From the NCBI GenBank assembly GCA_903913355.1, contig CAIWKU010000002.1, positions 1-6,115 on the forward strand: 6,115 nucleotides of DNA. The letters run 5' to 3'. Source of the DNA: an uncultured Bacteroidota bacterium (lineage in GTDB: Bacteria; Bacteroidota; Bacteroidia; Chitinophagales; Chitinophagaceae). The position numbers were made by a program, and so were the translations under genes. Under the pieces are notes generated by a model. The model saw only the letters and a program-made list of their open reading frames with translations. It was not told the DNA's origin and ran no database searches. How positions within the stretch are numbered: position 1 is the stretch's first letter; every line of letters begins with the position of its first letter. Shown here piece by piece: positions 6,115 through 6,115 of this stretch.

Positions 6115-6115
6115 A

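Noticed and set aside
1..6115. Searched for a novel multi-gene system, mobile element, CRISPR array, defence locus or RNA gene
   Set aside because: No transposase, integrase, nuclease, toxin-antitoxin pair, regularly spaced repeats or tRNA-like cloverleaf was seen. The genes are housekeeping, metabolic or single uncharacterised proteins with no sign of acting together.

Overview
The window looks like an ordinary chromosomal segment from a member of the Bacteroidota, most probably the Chitinophagaceae or close relatives. Four things point that way. The base composition is AT-rich. Starts are preceded by A/T-rich leaders without a usable Shine-Dalgarno sequence. Good TAnnTTTG (-7 type) promoter motifs lie before yidC, the small minus-strand gene and the phosphosulfolactate synthase gene. 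The proteins include a long YidC with a large periplasmic domain and a small secreted protein of the GLPGLI/DUF4412-like type. The taxonomic assignment is inference from these features, not a database match.

Layout. Bases 1-596 (minus) hold the N-terminal part of a DUF4407-type membrane protein whose C-terminus runs off the left edge. A 187-bp divergent intergenic region (597-783) carries a two-copy 19-bp-period repeat and the yidC promoter motif. Bases 784-2625 (plus) encode the membrane protein insertase YidC. A perfect 14-bp inverted repeat (2637-2672) follows yidC directly, and then a secreted protein of unknown function lies at 2706-3338 (plus). Converging on it, with a 14-bp gap, is a small exported 118-residue protein at 3353-3709 (minus). 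An AT-rich divergent region (3710-3844) separates it from a 473-residue tetratricopeptide-repeat protein (3845-5266, plus). The last gene (5350-6114, plus) is a complete phosphosulfolactate synthase (ComA family) with its own promoter motif.

How the genes relate. Nothing suggests that the window forms one functional system. yidC is housekeeping (inner-membrane protein insertion). The two small secreted proteins have no assigned role. The TPR protein and the ComA homologue are co-directional, but 83 bp and a promoter motif separate them. The ComA homologue is the metabolically most distinctive gene: it would condense phosphoenolpyruvate with sulfite to a C3 sulfonate, which in this phylum could feed cysteate and sulfonolipid or sulfolactate production (inference). 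I found no tRNA or rRNA, CRISPR array, insertion sequence, phage gene or defence system. The noteworthy observations are modest: a strong hairpin without a U-tract after yidC, the divergent-promoter repeat, a possibly leaderless minus-strand gene, and two uncharacterised protein families.
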